64,000 nucleotides of DNA, taken from contig NZ_KB893547.1 of NCBI RefSeq assembly GCF_000374085.1, forward strand, positions 134 to 64,133, given 5' to 3'. Shown one piece after another: positions 15,986 through 25,986 of the stretch. The translations under genes were made by a program, and so were the position numbers. Source of the DNA: Spirosoma spitsbergense DSM 19989 (GTDB lineage: Bacteria; Bacteroidota; Bacteroidia; Cytophagales; Spirosomataceae). Positions within the stretch are counted from its first letter, which is position 1. Each line of letters begins with the position of its first letter. The notes beneath the pieces were generated by a model. It saw nothing but the letters and a program-made list of their open reading frames with translations. It ran no database searches and was not told the DNA's origin.

Positions 15986-18232
15986 ATGAGTTTAGCAAAC
16001 GTCGACCTGTCTAACTGCGACCGGGAGCCTATTCATATTCTCGGTCAGATTCAGTCATACGGCTATTTACTGGCCATCCATCCTGACACGTATGCCATTG
16101 TTCATGCCAGCGAAAATATCGCTGATCTACTTGGTTTGTCAGCCTCTCAGGTGATGGGGCAGCCATTGGAAAGTGTAGTAGCTAAAACAGACATACCGGC
16201 AGGCAGGCTGATGTCATTGCTGAAGGCAGATGATCCAAACGGTTCGTGGGAAACCCTGAACCCGTATCAGATGACCGTGAATGATCAGGCGTTGAATTTG
16301 ATTATCCATCAGCATGCAGGACTTATCGTACTGGAATGGGAACCTGCCATTGACGCCCGCGATACCGATAGTAGCCATACCTTACTGAATCAGCGACTGA
16401 TTACTGAGTCGCTTACGGAAGTACAGACCAGCCAAACCCTGACAGAACTGTTGCAGAATACCGCCCGTCGGGTAAAATCTATTACGGGTTTTGACCGGGT
16501 AATGGTGTACAGGTTTGGTGCCGATTGGCACGGGCAGGTGATTGCGGAAGAAAAAGAAGACCAGCTGGAACCGTTCCTGGGCCTGCATTATCCCGCATCC
16601 GACATTCCGAAGCAGGCTCGTGAGTTGTACAAAGTTAATCTGGTTCGGTTAATTGCTGATGTGGACAGCACCCCATCCCGAATTCTGTCGCAACCCGACC
16701 GGCCCGATGACAAGCCGCTGAATTTGACGTATTCTGTTCTGCGGGCGGTATCACCCATTCATATCGAGTACCTGAAAAACATGGGGGTGAAGGCTTCCAT
16801 GAGTATTTCGCTGATATACCAGGATGAATTGTGGGGACTTATTTCCTGCCACAATACAACGCCCCTTTTTGTTGATTATCCGGCGCGCAGGACGGCTAAA
16901 TTTGTGAGTCAGCTTTTGTCCGTAGCCCTGGAGTTTCGTAAGGATAGGGAGGACCTTGCCGCCCAGCAACTATACCAGCAGGCAGGGCAACGGTTACACG
17001 AGCAATTATTGCTGAGCGATACGATTGTACGGGCAATTACTCAGTTCCCTATAACGGCACTGGATGTGACCAGTGCCCCCGGAGCCGCCTTATTATTCGA
17101 CGGTAAGCTGTATCGACTGGGCCAGACACCCGACGAATCGGCTATCCGGGGCATGGCCGACTGGATGAGTACCACCAATACGACAACTTTCCTGGAAACC
17201 AGTCAACTTCCAAATCTATACCCGCCAGCCGAGGGATTTAGGGAAGTTGGCGCGGGTTTGCTGGCTATCGTACTGTCGCGTGAGCTGAACGAATATATCT
17301 TTTGGTTCAAGCCGGAGCGGGTTCAGGAAGTGTCATGGGCGGGTAACCCGAACAAGCCCGTTACGTTCGACGGTAATGGCGTTGGGAAAATCAGTCCCCG
17401 AACCAGTTTTGCTTCCTGGACACAAATGGTTCATAATACCTCAGAGCCCTGGAGCAAAGCAGAGGTATCGGCGGCTGTCAAGCTGCGCGATGATGCGTTG
17501 CAGATTGTGAACAAACAGGCCAATGAAATTCGTATGCTTAACCAGCAACTGAAGCTGGCTTACGAAGAACTTGATGCGTTTAGTTACACCGTATCGCATG
17601 ATTTGCGAACGCCCCTATCCTCTATTCGGTGTTATTCCGAAATTCTGCTCGAAGAGTACGGAAAGGACCTTGTGCCGGATGCAAACTCGCTGCTTAATAA
17701 AGTAATAGATTCAACCGACAAGATGCGTCGCCTGATCCGGCACATACTGTATTATTCGCGGATGGGCCGTAGTGAACTGGACACCCAGCATATAGATATG
17801 AACAAATTACTGAACGATATTCGGGAGGATATTATGGTAACTGTTCAGGGGCGTTCACTACGCATGGAAATTGGCAATACACCGTCAATCTACGCCGATC
17901 CGTTGATGGTGCTTCAATTGTTCACCAATCTGCTCGGCAATGCCGCCAAGTATACCAAATTAGCACCGGACGGACTTGTTACAGTGACTGGTTACCAGAA
18001 TGATAATGAGGTAGTTTACTCCGTAGAAGACAATGGCATCGGATTTGATATGAAACAGGCCGACAGAATGTTTGAACTGTTTAAGCGACTGGAGAATGCC
18101 CGGAACTTTGAGGGAACCGGGGTTGGCTTAACAATTGTGAAGCGTATCGTTGACCGTCACCACGGGAGAATCTGGTTCCAGAGCGAGCCAAACAAAGGCA
18201 CGATTTTTTTTGTTTCATTTCCAACGAAGTAA
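15986..18232 (+). CDS. bphP: Bacteriophytochrome histidine kinase
   Basis: 748 residues, a red/far-red light sensor kinase. N-terminal PAS starts with NCDREPIHILGQIQSYGYLL; Cys11 matches the biliverdin-attaching Cys of bacteriophytochromes. The GAF domain has the chromophore motif YPASDIPKQARELY and SPIHIEYLKNMGVKASMSIS, then ISCHN with the conserved histidine. A PHY domain follows (about 330-500). HisKA has FSYTVSHDLRTPLSSI with His538, and HATPase has NLLGNAAKYT, VEDNGIGF and GTGVGLTIVKRI. It makes the first gene of a three-gene operon with an Rcp-type regulator and a heme oxygenase, which together form a complete light-sensing unit. Confidence 0.95.
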   Translation: MSLANVDLSNCDREPIHILGQIQSYGYLLAIHPDTYAIVHASENIADLLGLSASQVMGQPLESVVAKTDIPAGRLMSLLKADDPNGSWETLNPYQMTVNDQALNLIIHQHAGLIVLEWEPAIDARDTDSSHTLLNQRLITESLTEVQTSQTLTELLQNTARRVKSITGFDRVMVYRFGADWHGQVIAEEKEDQLEPFLGLHYPASDIPKQARELYKVNLVRLIADVDSTPSRILSQPDRPDDKPLNLTYSVLRAVSPIHIEYLKNMGVKASMSISLIYQDELWGLISCHNTTPLFVDYPARRTAKFVSQLLSVALEFRKDREDLAAQQLYQQAGQRLHEQLLLSDTIVRAITQFPITALDVTSAPGAALLFDGKLYRLGQTPDESAIRGMADWMSTTNTTTFLETSQLPNLYPPAEGFREVGAGLLAIVLSRELNEYIFWFKPERVQEVSWAGNPNKPVTFDGNGVGKISPRTSFASWTQMVHNTSEPWSKAEVSAAVKLRDDALQIVNKQANEIRMLNQQLKLAYEELDAFSYTVSHDLRTPLSSIRCYSEILLEEYGKDLVPDANSLLNKVIDSTDKMRRLIRHILYYSRMGRSELDTQHIDMNKLLNDIREDIMVTVQGRSLRMEIGNTPSIYADPLMVLQLFTNLLGNAAKYTKLAPDGLVTVTGYQNDNEVVYSVEDNGIGFDMKQADRMFELFKRLENARNFEGTGVGLTIVKRIVDRHHGRIWFQSEPNKGTIFFVSFPTK

Positions 18233-18253
18233 CCGGTACTAGCTATAGAAATC

Positions 18254-18676
18254 ATGGTAGATGTATTATATGTTGAAGACAATCCGAATGATGCGGATAT
18301 ATTTAGCCGCCTGATGCGTAAGCTGGATAGACCCGTTACGTATACTATTCTTAGTACGGGTCCTGAAGCACTTGATTATCTGACAAATAGCGAGCAACAG
18401 AAAAACGCCCTGCCTAAAGTAGTTCTCCTGGATTTAGACCTGGGCGGGGTTAGCGGCTTTGAGGTAATTGCGAAAGCACGGGCTTCTGACCGGACCAGGT
18501 ATCTTCCTATTGTGGCATTCAGCACGTCTGACAGTCCGCGGGATATTCAGCAGGCTTACGATGCTGGTATTAACGCGTATGTTGTGAAGCCCGGTAGTTA
18601 TCAGGCTACAGGTGTCGCGCTAACGAAGGTGTGCGATTTCTGGCTGGAAAATAACACCCGAATAGATAATAAATGA
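18254..18676 (+). CDS. Rcp-type single-domain response regulator
   Basis: 140 residues made only of a receiver domain. Acidic pocket VEDNPND, phospho-acceptor Asp60 in VVLLDLDLGG, the Ser/Thr of VAFSTSD, and the Lys of AYVVKPGSY are all present. It resembles cyanobacterial Rcp1, the partner of Cph1, and lies 21 nt after the phytochrome gene, so it is almost certainly its phosphotransfer partner. There is no output domain; it probably acts by protein contact. The last four bases overlap the heme oxygenase start (ATGA). Confidence 0.92.
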   Translation: MVDVLYVEDNPNDADIFSRLMRKLDRPVTYTILSTGPEALDYLTNSEQQKNALPKVVLLDLDLGGVSGFEVIAKARASDRTRYLPIVAFSTSDSPRDIQQAYDAGINAYVVKPGSYQATGVALTKVCDFWLENNTRIDNK

Positions 18677-19263
18677 GCCTTTTGTTAGACCGGTTGCGCC
18701 AGGAAACGCAACAGATGCACCAGCAGACAGAACAGCTTTTTTACACAGAATCCTTACGCAACGGCACCCTATCTCCAATTCAGTACGGTCATTTGCTCCG
18801 CACGCACCTGGCATTCCATCAGGCGCTGGAAATCGCTATCGAACACCACCCTGATTTTTTTCGGGAGTATAACCCACAGGAGCGGCTAAAAACTCCCTGG
18901 CTGTTAGCCGACCTAGCACAGTTAAATGAGCCGCTATCCTCACCCATGCCTGCTTTGTTTACCAGCTGGACTGCCGTTGATTTACTGGGAGCCGTTTACG
19001 TAGGTGAAGGCTCTATGCTGGGCGGGACCGTGATCAACCGATTATTGCAACAAAGCACGTCTATTCAGTCTATCCTCCCGGTGGCTTCCCGATTCTATCA
19101 GGGATATGGTACGGATACGGGTAAACAGTGGCGCAGGAGTGGCGAATTCATAACGCAGCGTGGGGCACTCCACGCCGATGCCGTTGTGGCGGCTGCCAAA
19201 CGGGCGTTCAGCCAATTTCAAGAAGCTTTTTTGAGCAGTCAGGACAGAATTATGCAGAAATAG
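18673..19263 (+). CDS. bphO: Biliverdin-producing heme oxygenase
   Basis: 196 residues that open heme to biliverdin, CO and iron. The N-terminal helix LRQETQQMHQQTEQLFY carries the proximal heme ligand His16, and VYVGEGSMLGGTVINRLL matches the distal helix with its GxxLGG pattern. It overlaps the response regulator by 4 nt (ATGA), so it is translationally coupled and supplies the chromophore for the phytochrome. Its last 14 nt overlap, tail to tail, the end of the histidine kinase on the other strand. Confidence 0.92.
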   Translation: MSLLLDRLRQETQQMHQQTEQLFYTESLRNGTLSPIQYGHLLRTHLAFHQALEIAIEHHPDFFREYNPQERLKTPWLLADLAQLNEPLSSPMPALFTSWTAVDLLGAVYVGEGSMLGGTVINRLLQQSTSIQSILPVASRFYQGYGTDTGKQWRRSGEFITQRGALHADAVVAAAKRAFSQFQEAFLSSQDRIMQK

Positions 19264-21289
19264 CGTCGGGAACGGGCAGGAAAATTTTGAAGGTAGATCC
19301 GCTACCTATTTCGCTATCGACATCAACAGCCCCCCCGTGATTTTGGGCAACCCGCTGGCAGATAGCCAGACCAATACCGGTACCGCTGTAGGTAACCGGA
19401 CTATGCAAACGCTGGAAGGGCGTAAACACCCGGTCTTTGTACCGCACATCGAACCCAATTCCGTTATCTTTTACGGTGATTAACCAGAAATCTTGCCGGG
19501 TTGCGGATTGAAGCATTTCGGGCAACTCATCAGGACTTGCCTCACGGAAGTCAATTTGAATAAAAGGAGCAATGCCAGTCGCACTGAATTTAAGAGCGTT
19601 GGCAATCAGATTCTGAAAAAGTTGCCGTAGCCGAGACACATTGCCACGCACTTCGGGCAGGGAGGCAACCTTGATGGTTGCTTTTTTTTCCGCTATCGTT
19701 ATTTCCAGATCGCTCAGTACGTCCTCAATGATGTCGGTAAGCAAAATTAGCTTGAACGAATCCAGTTGGCTACTCAGCTGCGAATAGAACAAAAGATCTT
19801 TAACGAGGGACTGCATCCGGCCGGCCGACTTCTGAATCCGCCGAACCATATCTTTCTCCCCATCAGAGAGGCTATCGGCAAACTGGCTCTGAAGCAGATC
19901 ACTGAACGACTGAATCCGTCGGAGCGGCTCCTGTAAATCATGTGACGCAATATGAGCAAACTGTTGCAGACTCTCGTTGGATCGTTTCAATTCTATGTTG
20001 GCGGTATTTAATTCGGTGGCCTGCTGCTGTGCTGTTTGCTCACTCTGTTTTAGGTGGGTAATATTATTGAAGGTAACGACTACACTTTCTCCATCCTGTT
20101 TTACTGCCGATACCTCAAACCAGCCTTCCAGCCCCAATTCATCGCGGTAATATTGCGTAGTCTGTTCCGATTGTTCGGAGTTGACTACGCGTACGTAAAG
20201 ATCAAAAAAACCATTGTCCTTGTTACCCGGAAACACCGTCAATAAGCTTTGGCCAACCAATTCTTCGGGTGTTCTGGACAGACTGTGAATAACAGCCTTA
20301 TTGGCCGTATCCATTCGAAAATCGACAATCGTATTCTGCTCATTCCGCACGGCCGTTATGGCAATGATACTGTTCAATGAGGCATCCAGCGTTGTGCGCA
20401 ACTGATGGGCTTGCTGTTCCAGTGCCCGGGTTTGTTTATCGACACGTTGCTGAAGCGTTTCTTCATTCTGCTTGTCGGCAGTTATATCGATAACCATACC
20501 GATAAACCGGTAGGGCTCCTGCTTTTCAGTAAAGAAAACACGCCCACTGGAGCGTAACCAGCGTACATTTTCCCTGTCAACAACGCTTACCGTCCGGTAT
20601 TCATGATGAAAATGCCCGGTACCGCCGGATTGCATAATCGCCTGAATGGCCTGGTTTGTTGCATCACGATCATCCGGATGCAGGCATTGCAGAAATAACG
20701 GGTAATTGACTGGCGTGGAAGCGGGCAGGCCAAAAAGTTCTCTGGTCCGGTCAGACCAGATTAATTCGTCAGTAAACAGGTTGTAATCCCAGGTGCCTAA
20801 CTGGGCTGATTCAATGGCAAGCCGAAGTTCTTCATCGGCCATACGCGCTTTCAATTCAATTTCTTTCCGGTCGCTAACATTAATTAATATGCCCGAGAAA
20901 GTAACGGGCTCGTGCTGTTGATTGTACGTAAACTGCCCCCTGGAAAAAACCCATTTGGATTCAGATCGGGCAGTCATTAGCCGATAATCCGCTTCAAAGC
21001 AACTCCTTTTCTTCTTGGCTTCATCAATCAAATTGATTACCCGCTGGCGATCATCCGGATGGATTACATCCGTGAATACATGGGTGGGAAGGTTAATCTT
21101 ATCCTGCTCAATACCCAGCATGTTGAACAGGGTAGGGTCACCGTATAGGCTATCATTGGTAATATCCCAGAACCAGGTCGCTGTCAAGCCGGAACGAAGT
21201 GCCGCATGTAAATGATCGAACGAAGGCTGGAATAACGCGGCTTCCTGGGTGGGTTGGGAAGTAGATTCCGTAGCGAACGGCTGACTCAT
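19250..21289 (-). CDS. Multi-PAS sensor histidine kinase
   Basis: 679 residues from the ATG at 21287-21289 (MSQPFATESTSQ). It has three PAS/PAC units at about 25-150, 155-290 and 305-425 (e.g. AQLGTWDYNLFTDELIWSD), a short coiled coil, HisKA with QQFAHIASHDLQEPLRRIQS, and HATPase with NLIANALKFS, VKDNGIGFDV and GTGIGLAICQRV. No transmembrane helix, so it is cytoplasmic. The kinase core is of the same type as that of the phytochrome, and the two face each other across the heme oxygenase; cross-talk to the Rcp regulator is possible but not shown. Confidence 0.88.
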   Translation of the reverse strand: MSQPFATESTSQPTQEAALFQPSFDHLHAALRSGLTATWFWDITNDSLYGDPTLFNMLGIEQDKINLPTHVFTDVIHPDDRQRVINLIDEAKKKRSCFEADYRLMTARSESKWVFSRGQFTYNQQHEPVTFSGILINVSDRKEIELKARMADEELRLAIESAQLGTWDYNLFTDELIWSDRTRELFGLPASTPVNYPLFLQCLHPDDRDATNQAIQAIMQSGGTGHFHHEYRTVSVVDRENVRWLRSSGRVFFTEKQEPYRFIGMVIDITADKQNEETLQQRVDKQTRALEQQAHQLRTTLDASLNSIIAITAVRNEQNTIVDFRMDTANKAVIHSLSRTPEELVGQSLLTVFPGNKDNGFFDLYVRVVNSEQSEQTTQYYRDELGLEGWFEVSAVKQDGESVVVTFNNITHLKQSEQTAQQQATELNTANIELKRSNESLQQFAHIASHDLQEPLRRIQSFSDLLQSQFADSLSDGEKDMVRRIQKSAGRMQSLVKDLLFYSQLSSQLDSFKLILLTDIIEDVLSDLEITIAEKKATIKVASLPEVRGNVSRLRQLFQNLIANALKFSATGIAPFIQIDFREASPDELPEMLQSATRQDFWLITVKDNGIGFDVRYKDRVFTPFQRLHSPVTYSGTGIGLAICQRVAQNHGGAVDVDSEIGSGSTFKIFLPVPDAISA

Positions 21290-21437
21290 AGCATAGCTTC
21301 TTGGTAAAATATACAGCGTCAAAAGGCCGTAGAAAAGATAAGTGCCAAATCACGCTAACAGAAAGCATTGCTGACATGAACAAAAATACATATAAAATTG
21401 TCAGATGATGGCTATGAGTAGGTAACCTGCTGCTTAT

Positions 21438-21938
21438 CTATTTGTTTGCCGGTTGTTTCCTCGGATTTTTTCGGGAAGCTATTCGTTCATGCATGGCGGC
21501 CACCTTATCTTCGTGTATATCCTGGGCCTCTTCTATGGAATGGGACTCCGACAGGGTTGCTTCGTTTTTAGATTCCTCGGCGAGTTTACAAAAAAACTGG
21601 TGTAATTTTTGGAGTTCTTCTTCAGTCAGGTCCTCTACATTCAATAGTCTGTTGCTGGCTTTTCTATTTACGGCAAGCAGTTCATTTAATTTAATCTGCA
21701 TGGCCAGCGAGTCTTTGTTCTGCGCTTTCTGGATCAGAAACACCATCAGAAAGGTGATAATGGTTGTGCTGGTATTTATTATGAGCTGCCACGTATCCGA
21801 ATAATCAAAAATAGGCCCGGTAACGAGCCAGACAATAATGGACAGGGAGGCCAGTAGGAAAGCTCCCGAAGAGCCGGTTGCTTTAGTAGCTTTAGACGCA
21901 AAGTGGTCGAAAAACCGAGTGAATTTATTCTCGTTCAT
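21438..21938 (-). CDS. Low-affinity iron permease family protein
   Basis: 166 residues. The start FTRFFDHFASKATKATGSSG, two to three hydrophobic helices (e.g. GAFLLASLSIIVWLVTGPIF) and VFLIQKAQNKDSLAMQIKLN match the bacterial Fet4-like family (PF04120). The second half is charged and helical, ending with a basic tail. The transport role is by family name only. It is on the same strand as, and downstream of, the histidine kinase, but with a 110-nt gap. Confidence 0.85.
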   Translation of the reverse strand: MNENKFTRFFDHFASKATKATGSSGAFLLASLSIIVWLVTGPIFDYSDTWQLIINTSTTIITFLMVFLIQKAQNKDSLAMQIKLNELLAVNRKASNRLLNVEDLTEEELQKLHQFFCKLAEESKNEATLSESHSIEEAQDIHEDKVAAMHERIASRKNPRKQPANK

Positions 21939-22105
21939 GTGCTTGGTGATTGGGGTGATTTATCTCTAAACCGGTTAGTCTGATAATTGTGAGATTAAAT
22001 TATGCGAATACGATTTTGTCCATTACCGGTTGATTCTCATTCGGGTAATGGCTGGAATAAAAAAAAGAACCAGAACCAACCGTAGAAAACCATCAACCAC
22101 TACAC

Positions 22106-23098
22106 ATGCAGCCTTTTCCCGTCACCTCTTCTATTCTATCGGCAACGCACCTGGTTCCGTTTCTACAGTCGAACTATTCATTTGGGCCTAATACATTTTG
22201 TCGGTTGCTGAAAGCAGGCATTAATCACGCTTATCTAGTCACTGATGGTGGCAAAAAAGCCATTTTCCGCGTGTATAGCCTGAACTGGCGTACGGAGGAA
22301 GAGATAAAGGAAGAAATCAGGCTGCTAACGCTGCTACAGGAAAATAGCCTGCCTGTATCGTACCCAATTGCTGACCATAATGGCAACTACATTCAACCAT
22401 TGAACGCACCCGAAGGGGACAGAATGGGGGTGCTGTTTTCCTTTGCCGAGGGTGAAAAAATACTGTCGCTTTCGGCTGAACTACATTACAAAATCGGGCA
22501 GATTATGGCCCGTTTTCACCAGATTATTCACAACCTGACCCTGAAACGGAATACCTATACGGCACAGGTACTGGTAGTGGATTCTGTAGAAAAACTAGCT
22601 CTTTTCCTACCCGCCGAATCTCCTGAAATGGCTTTCATGTATGCTACCCAGCGTTACCTGCTGGATGTGTTTGCGCGCATCGACGACGACAACGTACGCC
22701 GGGGCGTTGTGCATTTAGACATCTGGTTCGATAACCTTAACATTACTCCGGACGGTATGGTTACCCTATTCGATTTTGACTTCTGTGGCAACGGCCTGTT
22801 GTGCTATGACATCGCCTATTACATTATGCAGATTCATAGTACCGAACCGGACGAAACCGAGTTTTTGACGAAGAAGGATCAGTTTCTAAGTGGATATGAA
22901 TCCGTAACGAAAATTAGTGATGAGGAAAAAAAACTGTTGCCTATGCTCGGCGAAGCCGTTTATTTCTTTTATATCGGCGTTCAGTGCGAACGGTTCGATA
23001 ACTTCTCAAACGTATACCTGAACGAAGTATACCTAAAACGCTTCATTAACCTGCGCCTGAAACGCTGGTTTGATTATAACAAGCTGAATGCCGGATAA
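22106..23098 (+). CDS. Aminoglycoside phosphotransferase-like kinase
   Basis: 330 residues with the APH/homoserine kinase II fold. The nucleotide lysine is probably in KKAIFRVYSLNWR, the catalytic loop is VVHLDIWFDNLNI (HxDxxxxN) and the metal site is LFDFDFCGNG. These proteins phosphorylate small hydroxylated molecules; Bacteroidota members are usually of unknown substrate, so antibiotic resistance should not be assumed. No signal peptide; isolated, with gaps of more than 90 nt to both neighbours. Confidence 0.8.
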   Translation: MQPFPVTSSILSATHLVPFLQSNYSFGPNTFCRLLKAGINHAYLVTDGGKKAIFRVYSLNWRTEEEIKEEIRLLTLLQENSLPVSYPIADHNGNYIQPLNAPEGDRMGVLFSFAEGEKILSLSAELHYKIGQIMARFHQIIHNLTLKRNTYTAQVLVVDSVEKLALFLPAESPEMAFMYATQRYLLDVFARIDDDNVRRGVVHLDIWFDNLNITPDGMVTLFDFDFCGNGLLCYDIAYYIMQIHSTEPDETEFLTKKDQFLSGYESVTKISDEEKKLLPMLGEAVYFFYIGVQCERFDNFSNVYLNEVYLKRFINLRLKRWFDYNKLNAG

Positions 23099-23195
23099 AA
23101 CGCGTTCGGTCAAAAAGCCGTATATTCGATACCTTCATCTGAAAATCTGCCCCGGCGGTTCCCGTTCCTGAACGTAGCAAGGGCGCATCAGGATT

Positions 23196-24722
23196 ATGCG
23201 AATACGGTTTATCTGGCTATTTCTTGGCATTGCAATCCTCCTGCCGGAGTGGGTTGCCAGCCAGAACCTTGTTCCGAACGGGAGTTTTGAAACCTACCGA
23301 AACTGTCCGCGTCAGGATAATCTCTTCGAAGAAGCCATTCCCTGGTATAACCCTAACCGGGCCACCCCTGATTTTTACCACCGGTGTTTTGATTTCGGTC
23401 AGCTCATTTTAACCCCTCACTCAGGGCAGGGAGTCGGACACTTGTTTTTCGACCAGGGCTGGGCCGAATACATGGGTATAAAACTAACAAAGCCGCTATC
23501 GGTTAGTACGTGCTACTATTATGAAATGTACGTGGCAACGGACACGCCAAATAAATACCTCATCGAAACTATTGGTGCCCATTTCTCTAATCAGCCACTT
23601 ACCGGTACCACAACTGAACGGCTGAACGCAACACCACAAATTCTGGACACGAATCCGCGCAGTAGCATTGGCGTATTACAGTGGCAGCGTATTTCGGGTT
23701 TTCTCACGCCTAAAGGGGGGGAGCAGTACCTGACCATCGGTAGTTTCAATAAAGAACCAGCGTTTCTGGGATTTTACTACCTGTTTGTCGATGACGTGTC
23801 CCTGCTGCCCGTTGAACTTGAACTGGGTAAGGACACCACCTTGTGTAACCGCCGGAATTCGCTCTTACTCGATGGAACTGTGCCCGGAGCCAGAGAATAC
23901 CACTGGCAGGATGGCAGTACCAGTCCGAAATTTCAGGTAACCAAACCCGGCAAGTACTCCGTTACCGCCATCACGGCCTGCAAAACCCTGACCGACTCCA
24001 TCACGGTTAATTATGCCATTGATTTCGACCTCGGCCCCGATACAACGCTCTGTACTGGTCAGGTACTTACACTAAGCGTTCCGAAAACGCCAGCCTCCCA
24101 GTACCGCTGGCAGGACGGTTCGGCACAAAATACCTACTCCGTAAAGCAGCAGGGCCAGTACAGTATACGCGTTACGCAGGCCGGCTGCGTAGCTACTGAT
24201 ACGATTCAGGTACGTTACATCCAGCCCCCGCGTCTGGATTTAGGACCTGACAGGGAACTTTGCGGGGCCGAAAAGTTCACGATAAAGCCCGTTGTTGCCG
24301 AAGGTAAATTTAGCTGGCAGGATGGCTTTTCCGATACGTTGCGTACGGTGAGTACTTCTGGGGTGTTCCGGGCCAGCGTTCGTAACGACTGTGCTACCGT
24401 GACCGACTCGATCGAAATAGATTACGGAGCCTGCGACTGTATTCTCTACGCACCCAACAGCTTTACCCCCAATGGCGATGGGATGAACGATACCTTTTCC
24501 GCCTTCGGGTGCGGTGACCTGACCATTACCTCACTCGCCATTTTTAACCGGTGGGGCGAAGTGATTTTCAAAACGACAAGTCCACCTTTTCAGTGGAATG
24601 GCTACTATCGGGATGAGGTATGTGCGCAGGGCGTTTATGCCTGGCGCATACAGTATCAGTTATATCGGGGTAAGAAGGTTAAAGTTGACCAGAAACAGGG
24701 GTATATCACGTTGATTCGGTGA
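23196..24722 (+). CDS. Secreted protein with gliding-motility (T9SS) C-terminal domain
   Basis: 508 residues. Signal peptide IRFIWLFLGIAILLPEWVAS, then a beta-sandwich region starting NLVPNGSFETYRNCPR that resembles carbohydrate-binding-like N-domains of such proteins. Three PKD/Ig-like repeats follow, each with LGxDTTLC and YxWQDGS (e.g. LGKDTTLCNR, LGPDTTLCTG, LGPDRELCGA). The end is a CHU_C-type sorting domain: YAPNSFTPNGDGMNDTF, IFNRWGEVIF, and QGVYAWRIQYQ. It should be exported by type IX secretion and displayed on the surface. Function probably adhesive or structural. Confidence 0.88.
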   Translation: MRIRFIWLFLGIAILLPEWVASQNLVPNGSFETYRNCPRQDNLFEEAIPWYNPNRATPDFYHRCFDFGQLILTPHSGQGVGHLFFDQGWAEYMGIKLTKPLSVSTCYYYEMYVATDTPNKYLIETIGAHFSNQPLTGTTTERLNATPQILDTNPRSSIGVLQWQRISGFLTPKGGEQYLTIGSFNKEPAFLGFYYLFVDDVSLLPVELELGKDTTLCNRRNSLLLDGTVPGAREYHWQDGSTSPKFQVTKPGKYSVTAITACKTLTDSITVNYAIDFDLGPDTTLCTGQVLTLSVPKTPASQYRWQDGSAQNTYSVKQQGQYSIRVTQAGCVATDTIQVRYIQPPRLDLGPDRELCGAEKFTIKPVVAEGKFSWQDGFSDTLRTVSTSGVFRASVRNDCATVTDSIEIDYGACDCILYAPNSFTPNGDGMNDTFSAFGCGDLTITSLAIFNRWGEVIFKTTSPPFQWNGYYRDEVCAQGVYAWRIQYQLYRGKKVKVDQKQGYITLIR

Positions 24723-24765
24723 GTAGACAATTCATCCCGATAGTTGTGTCTTACTGGAAATGGAA

Positions 24766-25974
24766 CTAGAATAGTTTAACCAGCCGCGCCAGCCCAGCCG
24801 AAATTAAGAGCACTACGGCCACAAGTGCCAGACCGTAATAAAGTCCAAAGCCTTCGGACACAAAACCGATGATGGGCGGACCGGCCAGAAACCCAATGAA
24901 ACTAAAGGTGGCAAACGTGGCTAGTCCGGCGGCTGGCGGAATTCCCGGCACCCGTAGCGAAGCAGAATAAAGAACGGGAGCTCCCAGCGAACAACCCGCC
25001 CCCAGCAGAGCGAAACCAGCAAGAGCAGTGGACGGGAAGGGTAGGGCGATAGCCACTAAAATACCCAAAGCGCCCAAAACCCCGCCTATCTGTAACCAGC
25101 GGGTAGCCCCAATTTTGGGTAAAATAGCGTCGCCCAGGAAGCGGAAACCGGTCATTGTCAGCGAAAAGCTGGCAAAGCCCAGCGCGGCAATCTGCGCACT
25201 GGCCCCCAGCGTTTCGCGCAGGTAAACGGCACTCCAGTCGAAGGCGAGTCCTTCGCCCATCGCTAAGGCCAGGCCAATCAGAATCATCAGCAGTAAATCC
25301 CGATTGGGTCGTACAAAAGAGGAACCCGCTTTCTCACCCGATTCTGTCCGGCTGCTCGACGGTATCTGCTTCAACTGGGGTTGCAACACGAAGGTGAGCC
25401 CCAAAATCAGTACGGCCATTACCGCCATATGTACCGGAGGAGGCACGTGTAGGGCAATAACTGCCCCGGTGATGCCCGAACCGAACAGCCCCCCCAAACT
25501 CCACATCCCGTGACAGGATGACATGATGACGATACCCTGCGACCGCTCCAGGTTGGTGGCACTTGTATTCATGGCTACGTTGATGAGTGCGCCCGAAAGA
25601 CCAGCCAGGAACAGTCCGAAAGCCATTATGTAGATGTTGGGGGCATTAATGGGGATGCACACTGCCAGGGTCAATCCGATGGCGGCCCAGAAACAGGACC
25701 GTGCTTCGCCCAGTTTGGCAATGATAAAGCCCGTCAGCGGATTCATGATGAGTAACCCGGCGGGCATCGCAAAGAGCGTAAGCCCCAGTTCGGCATCGGA
25801 GAGGAGTAGTTTCGCTTTCACGTATGGAATGTGTGAAACCCAGCTACCGAACAACAAACTGTCGGAAGAAAAAACGAGTCCAACTGCCAGTGCCCGTCTG
25901 TTCAGGAAAAACGAGAGGATATTCTGGATGAACCTGTTTCGTTGTGGCCTGGGAAAAGAAGCGGTTGTATTCAT
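24766..25974 (-). CDS. MFS transporter (fucose-permease-like)
   Basis: 402 residues with 12 hydrophobic segments (e.g. DSLLFGSWVSHIPYVKAKL, which is the first loop of this MFS branch; GMWSLGGLFGSGITGAV). It resembles the YbjJ/FucP-like group, with unknown substrate. The ATG at 25972-25974 lies only 5 nt from the foot of a perfect hairpin whose arm contains an exact -7 box, so the transcript is probably leaderless or nearly so. Downstream of msrA on the same strand. Confidence 0.83.
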   Translation of the reverse strand: MNTTASFPRPQRNRFIQNILSFFLNRRALAVGLVFSSDSLLFGSWVSHIPYVKAKLLLSDAELGLTLFAMPAGLLIMNPLTGFIIAKLGEARSCFWAAIGLTLAVCIPINAPNIYIMAFGLFLAGLSGALINVAMNTSATNLERSQGIVIMSSCHGMWSLGGLFGSGITGAVIALHVPPPVHMAVMAVLILGLTFVLQPQLKQIPSSSRTESGEKAGSSFVRPNRDLLLMILIGLALAMGEGLAFDWSAVYLRETLGASAQIAALGFASFSLTMTGFRFLGDAILPKIGATRWLQIGGVLGALGILVAIALPFPSTALAGFALLGAGCSLGAPVLYSASLRVPGIPPAAGLATFATFSFIGFLAGPPIIGFVSEGFGLYYGLALVAVVLLISAGLARLVKLF

Positions 25975-25978
25975 GGCA

Positions 25979-25986
25979 CAAAAATA
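25979..25986 (-). promoter_or_regulatory. -7 box (TATTTTTG) inside the msrA terminator hairpin
   Basis: Minus strand reads TATTTTTG, exact for TAnnTTTG, 4 nt before the MFS start codon. The box overlaps the 3' arm of the hairpin at 25980-26009, so one sequence may serve as terminator and promoter. Confidence 0.45.

Noticed and set aside
22106-23098. Antibiotic-resistance aminoglycoside kinase
   Set aside because: Only the general APH fold is visible; substrate residues of resistance enzymes are not recognisable.
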